The translations under genes were made by a program, and so were the position numbers. A DNA stretch of 45,694 bases from CAZUXY01 sp964624235 (GTDB lineage Bacteria > Spirochaetota > UBA4802 > UBA5368). The notes under the pieces are model-generated. The model ran no database searches, was not told the DNA's origin, and was given only the letters and a program-made list of their open reading frames with translations. This document shows, one piece after another, positions 32,060 to 41,541 of this stretch; positions within the stretch are counted from its first letter, which is position 1; every line of letters starts with the position of its first letter. The stretch covers positions 1 through 45,694 of the forward strand of contig CAZUXY010000041.1 of NCBI GenBank assembly GCA_964624235.1. Reading direction: 5' to 3'.

Positions 32060-33223
32060 ATGGATACCACCGACCGCACCTATCTACAGGACCTGGAAGA
32101 CCGGCTGCTGGCCCCCTACGCGGCAAGGTCCAACCTTTCCCGGGGCCGCGAATACAAGGAGCCGTCCCACCCGTACAGGACCGAGTATCAGCGTGACCGT
32201 GAGCGCATCATCCACAGCCGCGCATTCCGCAGGCTGGAGTATAAAACCCAGGTGTTCGTCAACCACGAGGGCGACCATTACCGCACCCGCCTCACCCATA
32301 CCATCGAGGTCGCCCAGATAGCGCGTTCCATCTCCAGGGTCCTCAGGCTCAACGAAGACCTGGCCGAAAGCATCGCCCTTGCGCACGACCTGGGACACAC
32401 CCCCTTCGGACATACCGGCGAAAGGGTCCTGGACGAGCTCATGAAGCGGCACGGCGGCTTTGAACACAACCGGCAGAGTCTCAGGGTGGTGGAAAAGCTC
32501 GAGGAACGTTACGGCGATTTTCCGGGCCTCAACCTCACATGGGAAACCCGCGAGGGAATCATCAAGCACTCCACCAGTTATGACCATCCGGCGGCGCGCT
32601 CATACCTCCCCGATCAGCAGCCCTCCCTGGAGGCCCAGATCATCGATTACGCCGACGAGATCGCCTACAACAACCACGACCTGGACGACGGCCTCTCTTC
32701 AGGGCTTCTGGACTTTAAAGAGGTGCGGGATCTTTCTCTCTGGCGGAGGGTAACCCGTAATTCCGTGTCGCGGCAGGGACACGACGCGGAAGATCCCAAA
32801 GTCATCATACGGGAGGCGATACGGAACATAATCAACCTGCTGGTGACCGACCTTATCGACACCACCAAAAACACCATCCGGGATAGGGGCATTTCAAACT
32901 ACGGCGACGTTAAAACGTCGCACGACAGGATAGTAAGATTCAGTAATGAAACAAAAGGCAATAATGACGAACTCAAGGAATTTTTAAACAAACATCTGTA
33001 CAAACACTATCGTGTGGTCAGGATGAGCATAAAGGCCCAGAAGGTCGTTTCCGAGCTGTTCACCATTTACCGGGACCATCCCAACGCCCTGTCTGAAAGT
33101 TATTACGAAAGGATCGGCACCGAAGGTCTCGAGCAGACCATATCCGATTATATCGCGGGCATGACCGACCGGTACGCTCTTGAAGAACACCAGAAACTCA
33201 CCGATCCCATGATACGGGTGTAA
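32060..33223 (+). CDS. dgt: dGTP triphosphohydrolase-like HD-domain protein
   Basis: The product has 387 residues from the ATG at 32060; a TTG six bases earlier is less likely. The opening SRGREYKEPSHPYRTEYQRDRERIIHSRAFRRLEYKTQVF (in segments SHPYRTEYQRDRERIIHS and AFRRLEYKTQVF) is typical of bacterial dGTPases. The HD metal ligands are present: His in RLTHTIEVAQIA, His-Asp in ALAHDLGHTPFGHTGE, and the late Asp in QIIDYADEIAYNNHDLDD. It cleaves dGTP to deoxyguanosine and triphosphate and helps balance dNTP pools. It matches the broad type of about 380-500 residues; specificity for dGTP is by homology only. Confidence 0.92.
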   Translation: MDTTDRTYLQDLEDRLLAPYAARSNLSRGREYKEPSHPYRTEYQRDRERIIHSRAFRRLEYKTQVFVNHEGDHYRTRLTHTIEVAQIARSISRVLRLNEDLAESIALAHDLGHTPFGHTGERVLDELMKRHGGFEHNRQSLRVVEKLEERYGDFPGLNLTWETREGIIKHSTSYDHPAARSYLPDQQPSLEAQIIDYADEIAYNNHDLDDGLSSGLLDFKEVRDLSLWRRVTRNSVSRQGHDAEDPKVIIREAIRNIINLLVTDLIDTTKNTIRDRGISNYGDVKTSHDRIVRFSNETKGNNDELKEFLNKHLYKHYRVVRMSIKAQKVVSELFTIYRDHPNALSESYYERIGTEGLEQTISDYIAGMTDRYALEEHQKLTDPMIRV

Positions 33224-33244
33224 ACAGCCCCGTGGAGCGCGCCG

Positions 33245-33751
33245 ATGGACGATGATTACCCCGAACTTCCCGACTATGTCCGTGAACTGTTGAAGTCCCC
33301 GGAACCCGTTGATGAAATACGGCTCGACGCCGAAGGCAACTGGCTGCACGACGGTGTTCCTTTCACCAACGAAAGGATCATTGATTTCTTCAACCGGTCG
33401 GTCGATATCACCCGCGAAGGCACGCACGTGGTGCATTACGGGAACTTCGTGTATCCCATAACCGTCGATGACGCCCCGGTATTCGTATCGGGGGTGACGG
33501 TCGAGGGGTTCGGGGCCATGGAAACCATACGGTTGACCCTGAGCAACGGCACTGAAGAAATGCTCGACATACACTCTCTGCACTACCGCGTTGAAAGTGG
33601 ACTTTACTGCTATATCAGGGGAGGCAGGTTCCTGGCAAAATTCAGGCGTTCCCCCTCGTTCCAGATAATGGAACGGCTTGAGGAAAGCGATGACATCTTC
33701 TACCTGATCCTCTGCGGTGAGAAGATAGTGCTCTCGGAAAAGACCGGGTGA
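33245..33751 (+). CDS. DUF1285-like protein
   Basis: The product has 168 residues. The layout is that of DUF1285: an N-terminal segment VDEIRLDAEGNWLHDGVPFTN, where a polar strand precedes the W-x-H-x-G-x-P pattern; then NERIIDFFNRSVDI, VVHYGNFVYPITVDDAPVFV with the V-x-D-A-P-x-x-V motif, and a beta-rich second half. It is probably a soluble cytoplasmic protein. The biochemical role of the family is unknown. It lies 21 bases after dgt and 22 bases before the VKOR gene, so it is probably in the same transcript. Confidence 0.75.
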   Translation: MDDDYPELPDYVRELLKSPEPVDEIRLDAEGNWLHDGVPFTNERIIDFFNRSVDITREGTHVVHYGNFVYPITVDDAPVFVSGVTVEGFGAMETIRLTLSNGTEEMLDIHSLHYRVESGLYCYIRGGRFLAKFRRSPSFQIMERLEESDDIFYLILCGEKIVLSEKTG

Positions 33752-33773
33752 ACAACAGGCAGGGTTACGATTG

Positions 33774-34985
33774 ATGAAAAAATACCTTTATCTTCTGGTT
33801 CTGGCGGCCCTGGCGGGGGTTCTGCTTTCTGGGCTCATGACATTCGAACACTACTATCCCGAACTTCAGGGACGGGTGATTTCGTGCGGCGAAGGGGTGT
33901 CCGATCCCTGTTACTCGGTAAGCCTGTCGAACTACTCCACCCTGTTCGGCCTGCCGGTGGCGGCGCTGGGGCTCTACTTCTATCTGCTGCTGATTTTCCT
34001 GCTGCTGGTGGCGGATTATGCCGGCGGGATGTATTACCGGTACGCGGCCCTGGCGGTGCTCTATCTTTCAGTTACGGCCCTGGCGGCGGACGTGGTACTG
34101 GCGGCGCTGCTGGTCAGGATGAAACTGTTATGCACCCACTGCATCTACAGTTACGGTATCAACCTGTTCGTTTTCATCGACGCTCTGTTATGGTCGAGAA
34201 AGATCCCGGAATTTAGCGTCAATCCACTCAGGCTGGCGCGCCGTTTGTTCCGCGAACCCCGTTCCCCCCACGAAAGGGCCTCGTTGTCCCTCGCGCTGAT
34301 CTCGTCCATTATGCTGTTTTTCGCCGTATTTGCCGTAACACAGGTGCTGAAGATCAAGACCCATGTTCCGGCGCCGGCAAAACAGGAAGTGCTGACTTTT
34401 GTAAACGAGCATTATACACACCCGGTTGAGAAGCTTTCCCTGCCCCCGAGTTCCCTGGTACTGGGAAACGCCGACGCCCCGGTCACCATCGTGGTGTTCA
34501 CGGATTTTCTCTGCAGCGCCTGTTACCATTTCTATCTGGTGGAAAAAAACCTTTTTGCCCGGTACCCCGGTAAAATTCGGGTGGTGTATTATAATTACCC
34601 GCTCGACGGTGAATGCAACCGCCTAGTCCGTCACAGCCGCTACCCGGGTTCCTGTATGGCCTCCAGGGCGGCCCTGGCTGCGGGATCGGTCGGGATGTTT
34701 CCCGATTTCCTGTCACGCCATTTCCGGGACCTCAAGAAACATTATCATAACTATTCGATGCGGACCGCACTGGATCTTTTAAGTGGACTGGGAAACACAG
34801 GCGAGTTGCATAAAGCGATAAACAGCCGGGATATCGGTTCGCAGTTACAGCGGGACATCGATCACGCCGAGTTGTTGAAAATCAACGCCACGCCTACCCT
34901 GTTCATCAACGGGCGGCGCATGGAAGGGGTGCCGCCGAAGGAAATTCTTCATGCCGTCGTGGAAAGGGAACTCTCCAGGAAATAA
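33774..34985 (+). CDS. VKOR-DsbA-type fusion: disulfide-forming membrane oxidoreductase
   Basis: The product has 403 residues from the ATG at 33774. The N-terminal VKOR domain (about 1-145) has four to five membrane helices, the paired loop cysteines CGEGVSDPC, and a quinone-side active site LLCTHCIYSYG (CxxC). After another helix near 180, a DsbA/thioredoxin domain follows: VVFTDFLCSACYHFY with the active-site CSAC, further cysteines in DGECNRLV and PGSCMASRAA, and the cis-proline segment INATPTLFINGRRMEG. Such fusions oxidise cysteine pairs in exported proteins and pass electrons to quinone. The extra cysteines in the DsbA part could be shuttle residues. No DsbB is needed with this design. 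Confidence 0.9.
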   Translation: MKKYLYLLVLAALAGVLLSGLMTFEHYYPELQGRVISCGEGVSDPCYSVSLSNYSTLFGLPVAALGLYFYLLLIFLLLVADYAGGMYYRYAALAVLYLSVTALAADVVLAALLVRMKLLCTHCIYSYGINLFVFIDALLWSRKIPEFSVNPLRLARRLFREPRSPHERASLSLALISSIMLFFAVFAVTQVLKIKTHVPAPAKQEVLTFVNEHYTHPVEKLSLPPSSLVLGNADAPVTIVVFTDFLCSACYHFYLVEKNLFARYPGKIRVVYYNYPLDGECNRLVRHSRYPGSCMASRAALAAGSVGMFPDFLSRHFRDLKKHYHNYSMRTALDLLSGLGNTGELHKAINSRDIGSQLQRDIDHAELLKINATPTLFINGRRMEGVPPKEILHAVVERELSRK

Positions 34986-35018
34986 AAAACGGGGTTTTTA
35001 CTCCCAATACCGCCGTAA
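34986..35018 (-). terminator. Weak terminator-like sequence between convergent genes
   Basis: On the minus strand, after the priA stop codon, a short GGG/CCC stem is followed by CGTTTTTT. The stem is only three to four base pairs, so this is tentative. Confidence 0.25.
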
Positions 35019-37010
35019 TCACAGCATATCGTAGGGATCCATATCGATCTCCAGGTATACCTCTTTCAACACCAGCCTGCCGACGGCGTCCCTGACGAGC
35101 CGTCGCGCATCGCCGCTGTGTGCCGATTTCAGTACCAGATGATGGCGATAGTTGCCCGCTATCCTTCCCAGCGGGGCCTGTGACGGTCCCAGCAGGGTCA
35201 CCTCCGCTTCCGATTCCTTTATGCCGTCGCGGAGCATGCTGCCCAGCATCTCAATCGTTTCAATAACCCTGGCCTCGTTTTTCCCCCGCACCAGGAGCCT
35301 CGTCAAACGCGTAAAGGGCGGATAGTACATGATCCTGCGCATGGAAATCTCATGACGGTAAAAGCCGTAATAATCGTGCTTCTTTAAATAGCCGTACAGG
35401 TAATGGTCGTCGTTCAGGGTCTGGATCACCACTTTGCCCGGCGTACTCCCCCTGCCGCTGCGCCCCGCCACCTGCATGAGCAGCGAGAATACTCGTTCCG
35501 ACGCGCGAAAATCCGGAAGGTTCAGGCCTATGTCGGCCAGTATCACCCCGACCAGCGATACCCTCTGAAAATCGAAACCCTTGGCCACCATCTGCGTGCC
35601 GAGCAGTATGTCGATATCGCCCCTTTTCATCATCTCCACCAGGTCATGCCCGGTTCCTTTGCGTCGAGAGGTGTCCTGGTCGAGCCTGAAAATCCGCGCC
35701 CCGCGGAAAATCTCTTCAAGCATCGTTTCAGCGCGCTGTGTGCCCGTACCCAGTTTCACGAGCGACGCTGAACCGCATTTACCGCAGACCGAGGGCGCCG
35801 CCCTTTTATACCCGCAGTAGTGGCAGAGCATGAGGTCTCCCCGGTGACAGTTCATGCTGATGCTGCAATGAGGGCATTCCTCCACGGCGCCGCAGTCACG
35901 GCACATTAAAAGCGGCGAGAACCCCCTGCGGTTCAGCAGGAAGATAATCTGCCGGCCGCCGTCGAGTGCCCTGCGACTGTGCAGTTTGAGCGTGGCGGAG
36001 AGCACATCGCGCTGCTGTTTTGAATCGAGCCTTACGACCTCTATGTCGGGAAGGCGGGAGTCTCCGAACCTTTTTTTCAAGAGGTGCAGCTTCATGGCCC
36101 CCCGTTCGGCTGAGTACAGCGTATCGATGGACGGGGTGGCCGAGCCCATAACCAGAAGGGCCTTCTCCTTCACGCTACGGTGCCACGCGATACGGCGGGC
36201 GTTATACCTCGGCGCGCTGTGTTCCTTGTATGAGCCGTCATGCTCCTCATCGACGATGATCATGCCCAGATCGGGGGCCTGCAGAAAAACCGCCGACCTA
36301 GTCCCCACCGCGACTTTTGCCCGGCCCGTATAAAACCGCATCCAGTTGTGCAGCCGCTGGTTCGGGGTGAGATGGCTGTGATAAACCAGGAGCTCGTCCC
36401 CGAAGACATCGTAGAGGCGTGAGAATATCTGTGCGGAGAGTGAAATCTCGGGGACCAGGTAAATCACCGATCTGCCGCTTTCCGCCGCTTTTTTCGCCAG
36501 TTCGATATAGATCTCGGTTTTTCCGCTTCCGGTGACACCAAAAATCAGGTGCTGCAGCACCCCCCCCGCATGAAGCTCGTTGATGCGTTCATAAACCTCC
36601 CGCTGCTCCTCGTTCAGGGTTACCACGGGGCGTTCCTGGCGCACATAGGGATTTTTGTATCTCTTCGAAGGCTTTCTGCCGGAGGGGAGCGCCATGGAGA
36701 GGGCCTCCCCTTCACAGCACAGGTAATGATCGGCTACATATGCCGAGAGTTCCATAAGCCGCTCGTCGAACAGGGGGGCCTCGTCAATCACCGAAAGGAC
36801 CGGTTTCAGGTTCCGGTCAGGAGGAGGATCAGCATGTACTTTGATCACGAACCCTGCGGTAGTACGGCCCGCGAAGTCCACCAGTACCCTTACCCCGGGA
36901 GCGAGCACCATCCCTTCGGGTATCCTGTAGGTGTAGGGGCCGCGCACGGGATACCCCACGTGCACATCGGTCAGGGGCGCCGATATATCATCGCGGCATT
37001 GGGTCATCAC
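35019..37010 (-). CDS. priA: Primosomal protein N' (replication-restart helicase PriA)
   Basis: The product has 663 residues, shorter than the Escherichia coli protein of 732. The order is: N-terminal 3'-DNA-binding part, Walker A FGVTGSGKTEIY, Walker B box DEEH in IIVDEEHDGSYKEH with SAPRYNARRIA, then the helicase C-half (LLGTQMVAKGFDF, QVAGRSGRGSTPGKVVIQT). Eight cysteines in four CxxC-like pairs between them (CRDCGAVEECPHC, CHYCG, CGKCG) bind two zinc ions. PriA reloads the replication fork helicase at stalled forks. The start overlaps the stop of the upstream UDG-like gene by four bases (ATGA), so the two are coupled. Confidence 0.96.
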   Translation of the reverse strand: MMTQCRDDISAPLTDVHVGYPVRGPYTYRIPEGMVLAPGVRVLVDFAGRTTAGFVIKVHADPPPDRNLKPVLSVIDEAPLFDERLMELSAYVADHYLCCEGEALSMALPSGRKPSKRYKNPYVRQERPVVTLNEEQREVYERINELHAGGVLQHLIFGVTGSGKTEIYIELAKKAAESGRSVIYLVPEISLSAQIFSRLYDVFGDELLVYHSHLTPNQRLHNWMRFYTGRAKVAVGTRSAVFLQAPDLGMIIVDEEHDGSYKEHSAPRYNARRIAWHRSVKEKALLVMGSATPSIDTLYSAERGAMKLHLLKKRFGDSRLPDIEVVRLDSKQQRDVLSATLKLHSRRALDGGRQIIFLLNRRGFSPLLMCRDCGAVEECPHCSISMNCHRGDLMLCHYCGYKRAAPSVCGKCGSASLVKLGTGTQRAETMLEEIFRGARIFRLDQDTSRRKGTGHDLVEMMKRGDIDILLGTQMVAKGFDFQRVSLVGVILADIGLNLPDFRASERVFSLLMQVAGRSGRGSTPGKVVIQTLNDDHYLYGYLKKHDYYGFYRHEISMRRIMYYPPFTRLTRLLVRGKNEARVIETIEMLGSMLRDGIKESEAEVTLLGPSQAPLGRIAGNYRHHLVLKSAHSGDARRLVRDAVGRLVLKEVYLEIDMDPYDML

Positions 37011-37681
37011 GCGCCGTTTCCGGTTGCTGAAAGCTCAGCCATGCGCTGCCGCACGATTTTCAGCGTGTTCCAGGCCTTTCTCTTCAGGTCAGGGTTCTTT
37101 ATCAGGGCGATGGGGTGATCCAGGCAGTACCATGAGATCAGGGGGTTCGCATCGATAATCCGTTTAAGGGGCACCATGTCGCCCATGACTATCGCCACAC
37201 GGGGACGCATGATCTCCAGTTCCCGCGCCAGTATTTCCTCACAGTTGTTGAACAGGGCGCTGGATAACGATACGGCATCGTTTGACTCGCACTTTATCAG
37301 GCTGGTGACATAGCATTGCTGCAGGTCTACATCTATTGCTTCCATCATCTTTCTAAGCAGTACGGTTGATTCCTCCCTGTACTCCTTACGGTCCAGGCCC
37401 GACAGCATTGCGGGAGGATGAAGCAGTATCATGATGGCGTTGCCGCCGGTGCCGAAACCGAATTTTTTCGCGGTTACTCCCGAGCATCTGTCGCACGCGG
37501 CGATGTAGCTCCGCAGATCCCCGTCAGGGCATGGTGCCGTGCCGAAGCCCGACCCGCAAGCTCCTTTGACATAATTGATCAGAAATTCTTCCTCATCCGT
37601 CGAGCGGGCGAGTACAGGCGTATCGCGGAGTGCGGGCGATTTCAGCACATGAAGGAGCTCTCTGCGTACTTCCGGGATCAT
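37007..37681 (-). CDS. Degenerate family-4-type uracil-DNA glycosylase-like protein
   Basis: The product has 224 residues from the ATG that lies 10 bases after GAGGAGG; an ATG 21 bases earlier would place that site inside the gene. The fold features of family 4/5 glycosylases are recognisable: an early cysteine pair context (AACDRCS), LLRKMMEAIDVDLQQCYVTSLIKC, the CEEILARELEIMRPRVAIVMG strand, and a late Asp-His-Pro (CLDHPIAL). The catalytic first motif, normally GE-A/G-PG, reads ILLHPPAML here, so ordinary uracil excision may be lost. It overlaps priA by four bases; a repair or fork-related function is inferred from this. Other rearranged UDG-superfamily proteins exist, so activity is open. 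Confidence 0.65.
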   Translation of the reverse strand: MIPEVRRELLHVLKSPALRDTPVLARSTDEEEFLINYVKGACGSGFGTAPCPDGDLRSYIAACDRCSGVTAKKFGFGTGGNAIMILLHPPAMLSGLDRKEYREESTVLLRKMMEAIDVDLQQCYVTSLIKCESNDAVSLSSALFNNCEEILARELEIMRPRVAIVMGDMVPLKRIIDANPLISWYCLDHPIALIKNPDLKRKAWNTLKIVRQRMAELSATGNGA

Positions 37682-37730
37682 GGGTCTGGCACCTCCTCGC
37701 ATGATTAGTATCGGCCGCTTAAGAGCGACA

Positions 37731-39101
37731 TCATGAACCGCCGGCGTCTATCCTGTCCAGATTTATATTGTACTGGTTTATTTTCCTGTGCAGATTTGTC
37801 CTTTCTATGCCGAGCTCTTTCGCCGCAAGGGTTATGTTCTTGTCGTTTCGCTCCAGGGCCCTGATTATATACTCTCTTTCAAAATCTTCGCGGGCCTGTT
37901 TCAGGGGGGAGCCGTCGCGCGGGATGGACTCCCTGAAGTCATAGGCCCCTATGTGCTTTTTGATATCCGCCGCATCGATGATTTCCCCAGGCACCATTAT
38001 AGAAAGCCTCTCGATGACATTCTTGAGTTCCCGGATGTTACCGGGCCAGGGCTGTTTCAACAGAAATTCCATGCCTTTTTCGGTGACTTCTTTGTTCCCC
38101 AGGCCGTGTTCACGTGAAAATTTCTCAAGAAAGTAGCTCACCAGCAGGGGGATATCGTCCTTACGGTCGGAAACCGAGGGCACATGTATGGGGATCACAT
38201 TGAGGCGGTAAAAAAGATCCTCGCGGAACCGGCCCTCCTCGATGGCCCGCCTGACGTCGATATTGGTGGCCGAAATGACCCTTACATCCACTGTTATGGT
38301 CTCATTCCCCCCCACCCTCTCGAACTGCTGTTCCTGCAGCACCCTCAGCACCTTCGCCTGAGCGCCGGCGCTCATATCGCATACCTCGTCCAGGAAAATG
38401 GTCCCGCTGTGCGCCAGTTCGAACTTCCCCAGGCGCCGTCCCACGGCCCCCGTAAACGCTCCTTTCTCGTGTCCGAACAGTTCGCTTTCAATGAGTTCGT
38501 CGGGAATAGCGGCGCAATTGACCTTGATGAAAGGACGGTCCGACCGTTTGGATTTTCTGAATATGGCCCTGGCGACCAGTTCCTTCCCCGTACCGTTGTC
38601 TCCGGTGATGAATACCCGCGCGTTGGTTGAGGCGGCCGTTTCTATGACCTGCCTGATATCCCTGACAGGGCCGGAGTCGCCGATCATCTCGTCTTCCTGC
38701 TGGGCCTCACGCCGTAATTGAATGTTTTCTTTCCTGAGCCGTATTTGTTCCAGGGCATTATTGACCGAAGTGATGATGCGCTCGATCGATGGAGGTTTTT
38801 CCAGGAAATCGAACGCCCCCATTTTGGTGGATTTGACCGCAATATCTATGGAACCGTGTCCTGAGATCATGATTACGGCGGTTTCAGGACTGGTCTGCTT
38901 GACGCGTTCAAGCACTTCGATCCCGTCGATGTCCGGAAGCCATATGTCCAGGAAAACCAGGTCCACCTCGTTCCTTTTCAGGAAATCAATGGCTTCCTTC
39001 CCGTTGCTGCTGGGATACACCACGTGCCCCTCATCCTGGAGAATCGCGCTCAGGGTTTTAATAATATTGCTTTCATCGTCAACGACCAGTATTCGTGCCA
39101 T
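37731..39101 (-). CDS. ntrX: Sigma-54-dependent response regulator, NtrX/NtrC type
   Basis: The product has about 456 residues from MARILVVDDES; upstream in-frame codons overlap the kinase gene and lack support. A receiver domain (1-120) holds the phospho-acceptor Asp in DLVFLDIWLPDIDG. The AAA+ domain (about 145-370) has Walker A-like GDNGTGKELVARAI, the sigma-54 contact loop GAFTGA (ELFGHEKGAFTGAVG) and Walker B GTIFLDEV. The end is a Fis-type helix-turn-helix (LAAKELGIERTNLHRKIN). It activates sigma-54 promoters when phosphorylated. It overlaps the sensor kinase gene by 23 bases, so this is a two-component pair. NtrX rather than NtrC is likely from the partner; the symbol is by resemblance. 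Confidence 0.88.
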   Translation of the reverse strand: MARILVVDDESNIIKTLSAILQDEGHVVYPSSNGKEAIDFLKRNEVDLVFLDIWLPDIDGIEVLERVKQTSPETAVIMISGHGSIDIAVKSTKMGAFDFLEKPPSIERIITSVNNALEQIRLRKENIQLRREAQQEDEMIGDSGPVRDIRQVIETAASTNARVFITGDNGTGKELVARAIFRKSKRSDRPFIKVNCAAIPDELIESELFGHEKGAFTGAVGRRLGKFELAHSGTIFLDEVCDMSAGAQAKVLRVLQEQQFERVGGNETITVDVRVISATNIDVRRAIEEGRFREDLFYRLNVIPIHVPSVSDRKDDIPLLVSYFLEKFSREHGLGNKEVTEKGMEFLLKQPWPGNIRELKNVIERLSIMVPGEIIDAADIKKHIGAYDFRESIPRDGSPLKQAREDFEREYIIRALERNDKNITLAAKELGIERTNLHRKINQYNINLDRIDAGGS

Positions 39102-40920
39102 CATCACCCTTCTTGTTGTGTTCTTTTTCCGGGACCGGCAGGATAATAACAAACTCCGCCCCTTCCCCCGGACTGGAAGCGCAGGTTATCTTCCCGCGAT
39201 GTTCGTATATTATTTTTTCCACGATAGCAAGTCCCAGCCCTGTGCCGTGTTCCTTGGTCGAATAGGTAGGTTCGAAAATCTTCTCGACCTCTTCAGGCGA
39301 CATCCCCTTTCCATCGTCCCTGATGCTCACATGGACGCTGGACCTTCCGTTGTCCTCCACCATGCGGGAAACCACATGTATATTTCCACCCTCCGATACG
39401 GCATCCACCGCATTCTGGATGATGTTGGTCAGTGCCTGCCGTATCAGCACCCTGTCAAGATTCAGTCTGGGCAATGACCGGTCCAGATCGATATGAAAGG
39501 TGATTTTCTCATGCCCGTGAAAAAAGTTCACGCAGCTTTCTATGACCGGATTGATGTCTTCGATCTCGGGGTTCAGTTCCGGCAGGCGCGCGAACCTCGA
39601 AAACTCGCTCAGAAGTTTCATCAATACCTTCACCTCGTCGATAATGGTATCGGTACCGGTCATTATTATTTCACCGATCTCCTCATGGTTCTCCCTGTAT
39701 CGTTTCTGTATCCTCTCCGCCGAGAGGCGTATGGGTGTCAGGGGATTTTTAATCTCATGGACCAGCTTCCTGGCGACATCACGCCATGCTTCGAGTTTCT
39801 GCATATGGAAGGAAATCTTTCTGCTTTCCTCGAGCTGCCTGACCATCTTGTTGAATGAATTGAAAAGCAGTGAAAGTTCATCGGGCGAGGAACGCTGCAG
39901 ATTGATATTGAAATTCCCCAGTGCGACTTCGCGTGCCGCGGCTTCCAGTTCCAGCACCGGACGTGTAATGTTTTTAGAGAGGAGCAGGCTCACCCCTACG
40001 GCCACCACCACGATGAGGATTGCCAGCATTAAAAGGAATATCCCGGCCCCGGTCTGAAAATACGGTTTGAGGTATTCTTTCTGTTTATAGTTACCGAGGG
40101 ATTCCTCAAAAACACCTATTCGGTAGTACAATGTATCGGGCACTGTACGATACACCGCCGTGATTATATTTCCATACGACAATACCCCCAGTAAAAGCGC
40201 GGCGTTCTCCGACGATATGCTGTACACTTTATTCAGGGGTATCTGAATTATCCGTAGAAAAACAGTGATACTCTCTGTTATCGGGTCCGGTACATCCGGA
40301 TCGAGGCCGGCGATCCTGTTTCCTTTTTCGTCAAAACCCTGCATGAGAAAATATTTCACCTCATACCCTTTTACCGCACAGACGTTGCGTATATCCCTTC
40401 TCCCCTGCGGACTTTCCATGGAATAAAATCCCCTGTCGATACCATAACGGATTACCTTCATTTCATGCTGCAGATCGCCGTGGTAATCCTCAATTACCTC
40501 GCGGGACATCTTGATGGATTCATCCAGTGCGACAGTGGTCTTTTCCGTGATCAGTTCTTTAATGGTATGGCTGATGATATTGTTTGAAATGAGTATTATT
40601 GGAAGTGACGGCAGTATGGCGACAAAAACAAAGGCCAGCGCTATTTTCAGCCTTATGCTGGTTATCCTTTCAACATTCTGTACGCCCAGTTGACGGCGGA
40701 ACGAGATGATAATAAAATATACTGCGGCGATTATCGGCACCGACATCATTGAAAAAAGAAAAAAGCTCCTTCCCGACGCCTCACCCGCGTCAATTCTGGG
40801 AAAAAGACCGATGATCAGAATGGCTGAAAAAACAAAAAGCCCGATAGGAAAGAACAGGTCTTCCCATCTGGGTCTGCCGACAACGCTGTTGATTACATCT
40901 CCGATGGATCTGAACTTCAT
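39079..40920 (-). CDS. ntrY: NtrY-like membrane sensor histidine kinase
   Basis: The product has 613 residues. Three hydrophobic helices lie at about 20-118 (LFFPIGLFVFSAILIIGLF, FLFSMMSVPIIAAVYFIII, IALAFVFVAILPSLPIILIS). An exterior sensor part follows to about 285, then a fourth helix (FLLMLAILIVVVAVGVSLLL) and a HAMP domain. The phosphorylated His sits in WRDVARKLVHEIKNPLTPIRLS, a typical NtrY H-box. The ATP-binding part has NIIQNAVDA, DDGKGMSPE and GTGLGLAIVEKI. A PAS domain, common in NtrY, is not evident between HAMP and the H-box. It phosphorylates the adjacent regulator. A DUF4390 gene lies just upstream, as in many ntrYX loci. Confidence 0.9.
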   Translation of the reverse strand: MKFRSIGDVINSVVGRPRWEDLFFPIGLFVFSAILIIGLFPRIDAGEASGRSFFLFSMMSVPIIAAVYFIIISFRRQLGVQNVERITSIRLKIALAFVFVAILPSLPIILISNNIISHTIKELITEKTTVALDESIKMSREVIEDYHGDLQHEMKVIRYGIDRGFYSMESPQGRRDIRNVCAVKGYEVKYFLMQGFDEKGNRIAGLDPDVPDPITESITVFLRIIQIPLNKVYSISSENAALLLGVLSYGNIITAVYRTVPDTLYYRIGVFEESLGNYKQKEYLKPYFQTGAGIFLLMLAILIVVVAVGVSLLLSKNITRPVLELEAAAREVALGNFNINLQRSSPDELSLLFNSFNKMVRQLEESRKISFHMQKLEAWRDVARKLVHEIKNPLTPIRLSAERIQKRYRENHEEIGEIIMTGTDTIIDEVKVLMKLLSEFSRFARLPELNPEIEDINPVIESCVNFFHGHEKITFHIDLDRSLPRLNLDRVLIRQALTNIIQNAVDAVSEGGNIHVVSRMVEDNGRSSVHVSIRDDGKGMSPEEVEKIFEPTYSTKEHGTGLGLAIVEKIIYEHRGKITCASSPGEGAEFVIILPVPEKEHNKKGDDGTNTGR

Positions 40921-40987
40921 CGTCGTATCACCGTCAATCCCCCTGGTACCGTAAAACGTCGGTCACTCCCACGCACTGCTCCGGCGT

Positions 40988-41536
40988 TCATTTTATCTCC
41001 AGTGGAGGACATTTTTCCCAGGCTGTTTCAAAGTCCCAGAACCCGACTATATATTTGAAAATCAGGTTCATTGGGAAATAAAGATCCACCGATTTCAGTT
41101 CAGCCTTTATGTGAACGAAATAATTACGGTTTTTTAATCGTGAGGCACCGGTGACCGGGTAATCACTTACAGTAAAAAAATATTCCATCAAGGCTCCTTC
41201 ACTCTGGAAGAGGGAGCTTTTTCTTCTTTCCCTGACCATGAATGCCTTGTTCCAGTAATCATATTTTATATTTCTTGAAAAAGCATGGCGCTTTATCACG
41301 GAGTTTGTCAGGAACCCTTTTTCTACGGCCTCAATATAATACGTTATCCTGACCTCCATCCCCCTGCGGATCGCTTCAAGAATATCCTTTCGCTTGTATC
41401 CCTCTACGGTAAAACTGACACAGAGCAGGGAATCTTTAATCTGCTGCGACTTGAAGCGCACTTCCGCACCAAATGCAATTTCAGTGAGTGTTAAGAAAAT
41501 GGCGGTAACGAAAAAGATTTTTCGAAGCGGTTTCAT
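40988..41536 (-). CDS. DUF4390 family exported protein
   Basis: The product has 182 residues. A signal peptide covers about 1-23 (KIFFVTAIFLTLTEIAFGA). The rest is beta-rich, with family-like segments VRFKSQQIKDSLLCVSFTVEG, MEVRITYYIEAVEKG, and the end VDLYFPMNLIFKYIVGFWDFET. DUF4390 genes typically stand directly before ntrY homologues, as here (67 bases). The protein may modulate the sensor's exterior part; function unknown. The TM2-like gene ends five bases upstream, so these genes form one transcript. Confidence 0.8.
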   Translation of the reverse strand: MKPLRKIFFVTAIFLTLTEIAFGAEVRFKSQQIKDSLLCVSFTVEGYKRKDILEAIRRGMEVRITYYIEAVEKGFLTNSVIKRHAFSRNIKYDYWNKAFMVRERRKSSLFQSEGALMEYFFTVSDYPVTGASRLKNRNYFVHIKAELKSVDLYFPMNLIFKYIVGFWDFETAWEKCPPLEIK

Positions 41537-41541
41537 TAACG

